NCBI GenBank assembly: GCA_902729315.2
Contig: LR746271.1
Span: 1,203,501 to 1,267,500 of the forward strand
From: Spirodela intermedia
Lineage: Eukaryota > Streptophyta > Magnoliopsida > Alismatales > Araceae
DNA: 64,000 bases
Direction of reading: 5' to 3'
The stretch's first letter is position 1. Every line of letters begins with the position of its first letter. The position numbers and the translations under genes were made by a program. Below are positions 62,001 to 64,000 of this stretch, piece by piece. Below the pieces are notes generated by a model that was not told the DNA's origin, did not search any database, and saw only the letters and a program-made list of their open reading frames with translations.

Positions 62001-64000
62001 ACTATCAACACTTGTGGTCTGGAATAGTATTTAACTATAATCCAAAAAAAATATTATAACCTGAAGAGATTTATGCCTGTTTCCTCATGTCACAACCACA
62101 TTTCTCTTTTCAACCTGTTAAACTAGTTTTTTCGGTGAAAACTTAAGTAGATTATTGACTCAAGTACCCAAACTTTTCAAATTCTGTGTGAGTGCGTATA
62201 CATATCTCCGGTCTACGTTTCATAGAAGTCCAGCATTCTGAGTGCATTGAAACTCATCTTAAGGTCAACCAAACTTTCAATGAATTTGAATCTTTTGCCC
62301 ATCTTTTTCTAGGCAGTTTTATTCTCAGTTAATTCATGTTCAAATATCTCCAATTTTAAAGCTGTTGTTTCGATGCAAAGTAGGATGAAACCATGACAGA
62401 TCCGGTCATGATCCACTTTTGTTAATCATTGCAGTATAGAAGAGTTCCTATCGAGGTCCAAAGTAGGATAATGAATGACAAAGTTAGGTCCTCTCTTCTT
62501 GCTAAATCAATTATTTCCAAGGTCGAGAAAAACAAATATAATAAAAATCTTCTTTAACACTGAAATATCTGAAAAGAATACTACTAAACTCTGGCTTAGA
62601 TTTACCTTCCCATTATCTTCAATATATGATCTACGAAGGTGTCGCGCATACTTCTTCTTTTCTTCTTCAGTTGCCATTTCATCAATCATATCTTGGCCTA
62701 TGGCCACAGTGCACTTCGAGTTAGGACATCGTAGCATCAAACATCCAGGACCATCATTTATAGCTGTGCCAATGTAGCCTGCCCATAGAAATTTTGTGCT
62801 CGTCAATTTTTCTCTAGTCAAATAGATGTAAAATTATAAGAACTGCACATTACGCATTTGATCCCAAGTAGAGATTCCAGAGAAGGTTTCTTGGAACAGA
62901 AATCAGAAGTCTAGATACCTTCTATGGTGAAAAAAGATAGGGGAAAGAAAAAAACTAATCAGAAAAGAAATCTGTTGATATGAAAATTCCAGAATCAACA
63001 GGGTTGGGTCAATCATGTCAGTATTATGTTTCTTTTTAGCCTTTAAGAACGCAGGGTAAATATTAGATAATAATAAAAAGAAATTTCGATCTGGTAGCTC
63101 ATCTAAATGATTAAATAGTAAAGTAATTATCTGGATCTCTGTATAGATTCAGTTGAGTCAAGTTGGAACTGGAAAATAAAATAAATTTGACATGTAGAAA
63201 TGGAACGCTGGAGCCATTTGGGGCCTAACGGGCCAAAGATAAGGGGCAAGTTAGGAGCTCAACCCACGGACTCTTTTGTATTTTGCATTGTGGGGGGGGG
63301 GTTGGAGAGGAGAAGAGAAACAGCATTTAGGGCAAACGAACTGAAGGATGGGGGAAGAAAGCTGGTCGTCGTAAGCTGGAAGAGAGAAAGGTCTCCACAT
63401 TCTGGTGCAAGGGTTCTGCCAGGAGTTGGATTCGCCCATTTTCTGGTATCTCCACCGCCGCGCCCCCCTCCCCCTTCCTCCTTTTTCTCTTTCTCTCGTA
63501 TCTCAATCTAGGATTCCCATCGAGATGATTCAGCAAAAGCAACTGAAACTCCACGAATAAATATGAAATATTTATTCTCTAAATCGGAAGGGACATGATA
63601 TCACATCAATAGTGATAGAAAACGAACCTCTCCAGCATGAAATACAGAAAGGATGGCCGCATGCAGCAGATCTCATCCTATCACGCGGGTGCACCTCAAA
63701 GCAGGTACCACACGCCAACTACCCAAAAGCAACAGAGACACAGTTGAGGCTAACCAAGAAAGCCATGAATACAAAATATTAAAATGAGAATTAAAAGCGT
63801 GATTTTCAAACAAAGGGAACGAGAAAACTTGATGCCCACCAGGAGAATTCTGCTGTCAGAAACTAAGCAGAAATGGCAGATAATATGAGGAACTTACTGT
63901 CCTGCTTGGCATTTCCATGGGCGTCTCCAACAATCCTACTGCTTTTCGAACACCTTTTTCATCTGCAAACCATTCATCGTGCACCCTGTTTACACTCCTG
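56019..64000 (-). CDS. ARI: ARIADNE-type RBR E3 ubiquitin ligase (ARI5/7/8-like), 5' end outside window
   Basis: RBR ligases take ubiquitin from E2 onto a RING2 cysteine before passing it to substrate. Exons, in coding order: 63898-64000 (partial), 63628-63718, 62606-62778, 61155-61259, 60970-61058, 58923-59027, 58757-58847, 58577-58666, 58438-58485, 57108-57179, 56924-57023, 56716-56842 and 56019-56238. All phases agree. It begins inside [16 protein letters not shown]1 is complete ([29 protein letters not shown]), and so is the IBR ([26 protein letters not shown]). RING2 reads [20 protein letters not shown] then [11 protein letters not shown]. The residue matching the catalytic Cys is Phe. 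The Ariadne helical domain ([35 protein letters not shown]) and a divergent tail ending AAALSSM follow. Family assignment is very secure; ligase activity is doubtful. Confidence 0.95.
57410..58240. repeat. Degenerate minisatellite in an ARIADNE intron, period about 90-110 bp
   Basis: Inside the intron 57180-58437, motifs recur in the same order about eight times: tttatagaaaac plus ttctt-rich, then a catttactcatcaat type, then a gatatgtcttctcacttta type. Examples of tttatagaaaac start near 57534, 57620 and 57871. Examples of the gacatgtcttctcac motif lie near 57512, 57948, 58041 and 58151. Copies are much diverged. Confidence 0.8.
59028..60969 (-). other. Long intron upstream of the RING2 exon of the ARIADNE gene
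   Basis: This 1,942-bp AT-rich intron has no recognised gene. It contains a short (TA)n tract at about 60167-60181. Confidence 0.75.
61260..62605 (-). other. Intron between the RING1 and IBR exons of the ARIADNE gene
   Basis: This 1,346-bp intron is AT-rich and no feature was recognised in it. Confidence 0.75.
62779..63627 (-). other. Intron within the RING1-coding part of the ARIADNE gene
   Basis: This 849-bp intron splits WR-G of RING1. It has a GC-rich patch around 63200-63530 with a run of ten G at 63292-63301. Open frames there on both strands have no family match. Confidence 0.75.

Noticed and set aside
1-64000. A novel multi-gene system or cluster
   Set aside because: The neighbouring genes belong to unrelated housekeeping families with independent promoters. 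I see no shared pathway, co-directional compact cluster or foreign composition.

Overview
The window is nuclear DNA of a flowering plant. Coding sequence is split by GT-AG introns, mostly 80 bp to 2.2 kb, that hold microsatellites and minisatellites. Every recognisable product has a closest remembered relative in Arabidopsis-type plant families. The lineage was not determined. Long (CT)n tracts and a few very GC-rich exons (for example the last exon of the T-complex-11 gene) would fit a monocot or an early-diverging angiosperm, but that is a guess.

I rebuilt twelve protein-coding genes exon by exon, checking splice signals, phase continuity and family alignment from memory. From left to right: (1) the 3' part of carbamoyl-phosphate synthase large chain CARB (+, 162-2671); (2) a mitochondrial-type zinc alcohol dehydrogenase like At5g63620 (-, 3406-9571); (3) a plastid-type LON substrate-binding-domain protein like At1g19740/At1g75460 (-, 11338-16230); (4) the splicing factor SR45 (+, 17323-23372); (5) the cristae protein MIC10 (+, 24214-27341); (6) a T-complex-11-like protein (-, 27919-33766); (7) a bZIP factor of the At1g58110 type (-, 36911-38619); (8) a membrane metallophosphoesterase like At3g03305 (-, 41424-45379); (9) TCF25/Nulp1 (-, 46667-51314); (10) a small intronless L18p/L5e-like protein (+, 52051-52467); (11) an unrecognised plant protein (-, 52487-53542); (12) an ARIADNE-type RBR E3 ligase (-, 56019 to beyond 64000).

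These genes do not form a pathway or cluster. They are ordinary housekeeping and regulatory loci. All reconstructed frames are open, and no gene here looks like a decayed pseudogene. No tRNA, rRNA, autonomous transposon, CRISPR array or viral insertion was recognised.

The points most worth a second look are small. The ARIADNE protein has lost the catalytic cysteine of its RING2 domain. A roughly 1-kb imperfect foldback lies inside the last intron of the LON-domain gene. SR45 carries a duplicated exon-end plus 5' splice site that creates a possible 30-nt in-phase microexon. Two introns use GC donors. A fragment of the T-complex-11 C-terminus is duplicated just past its stop codon. There are also several local tandem-repeat arrays.
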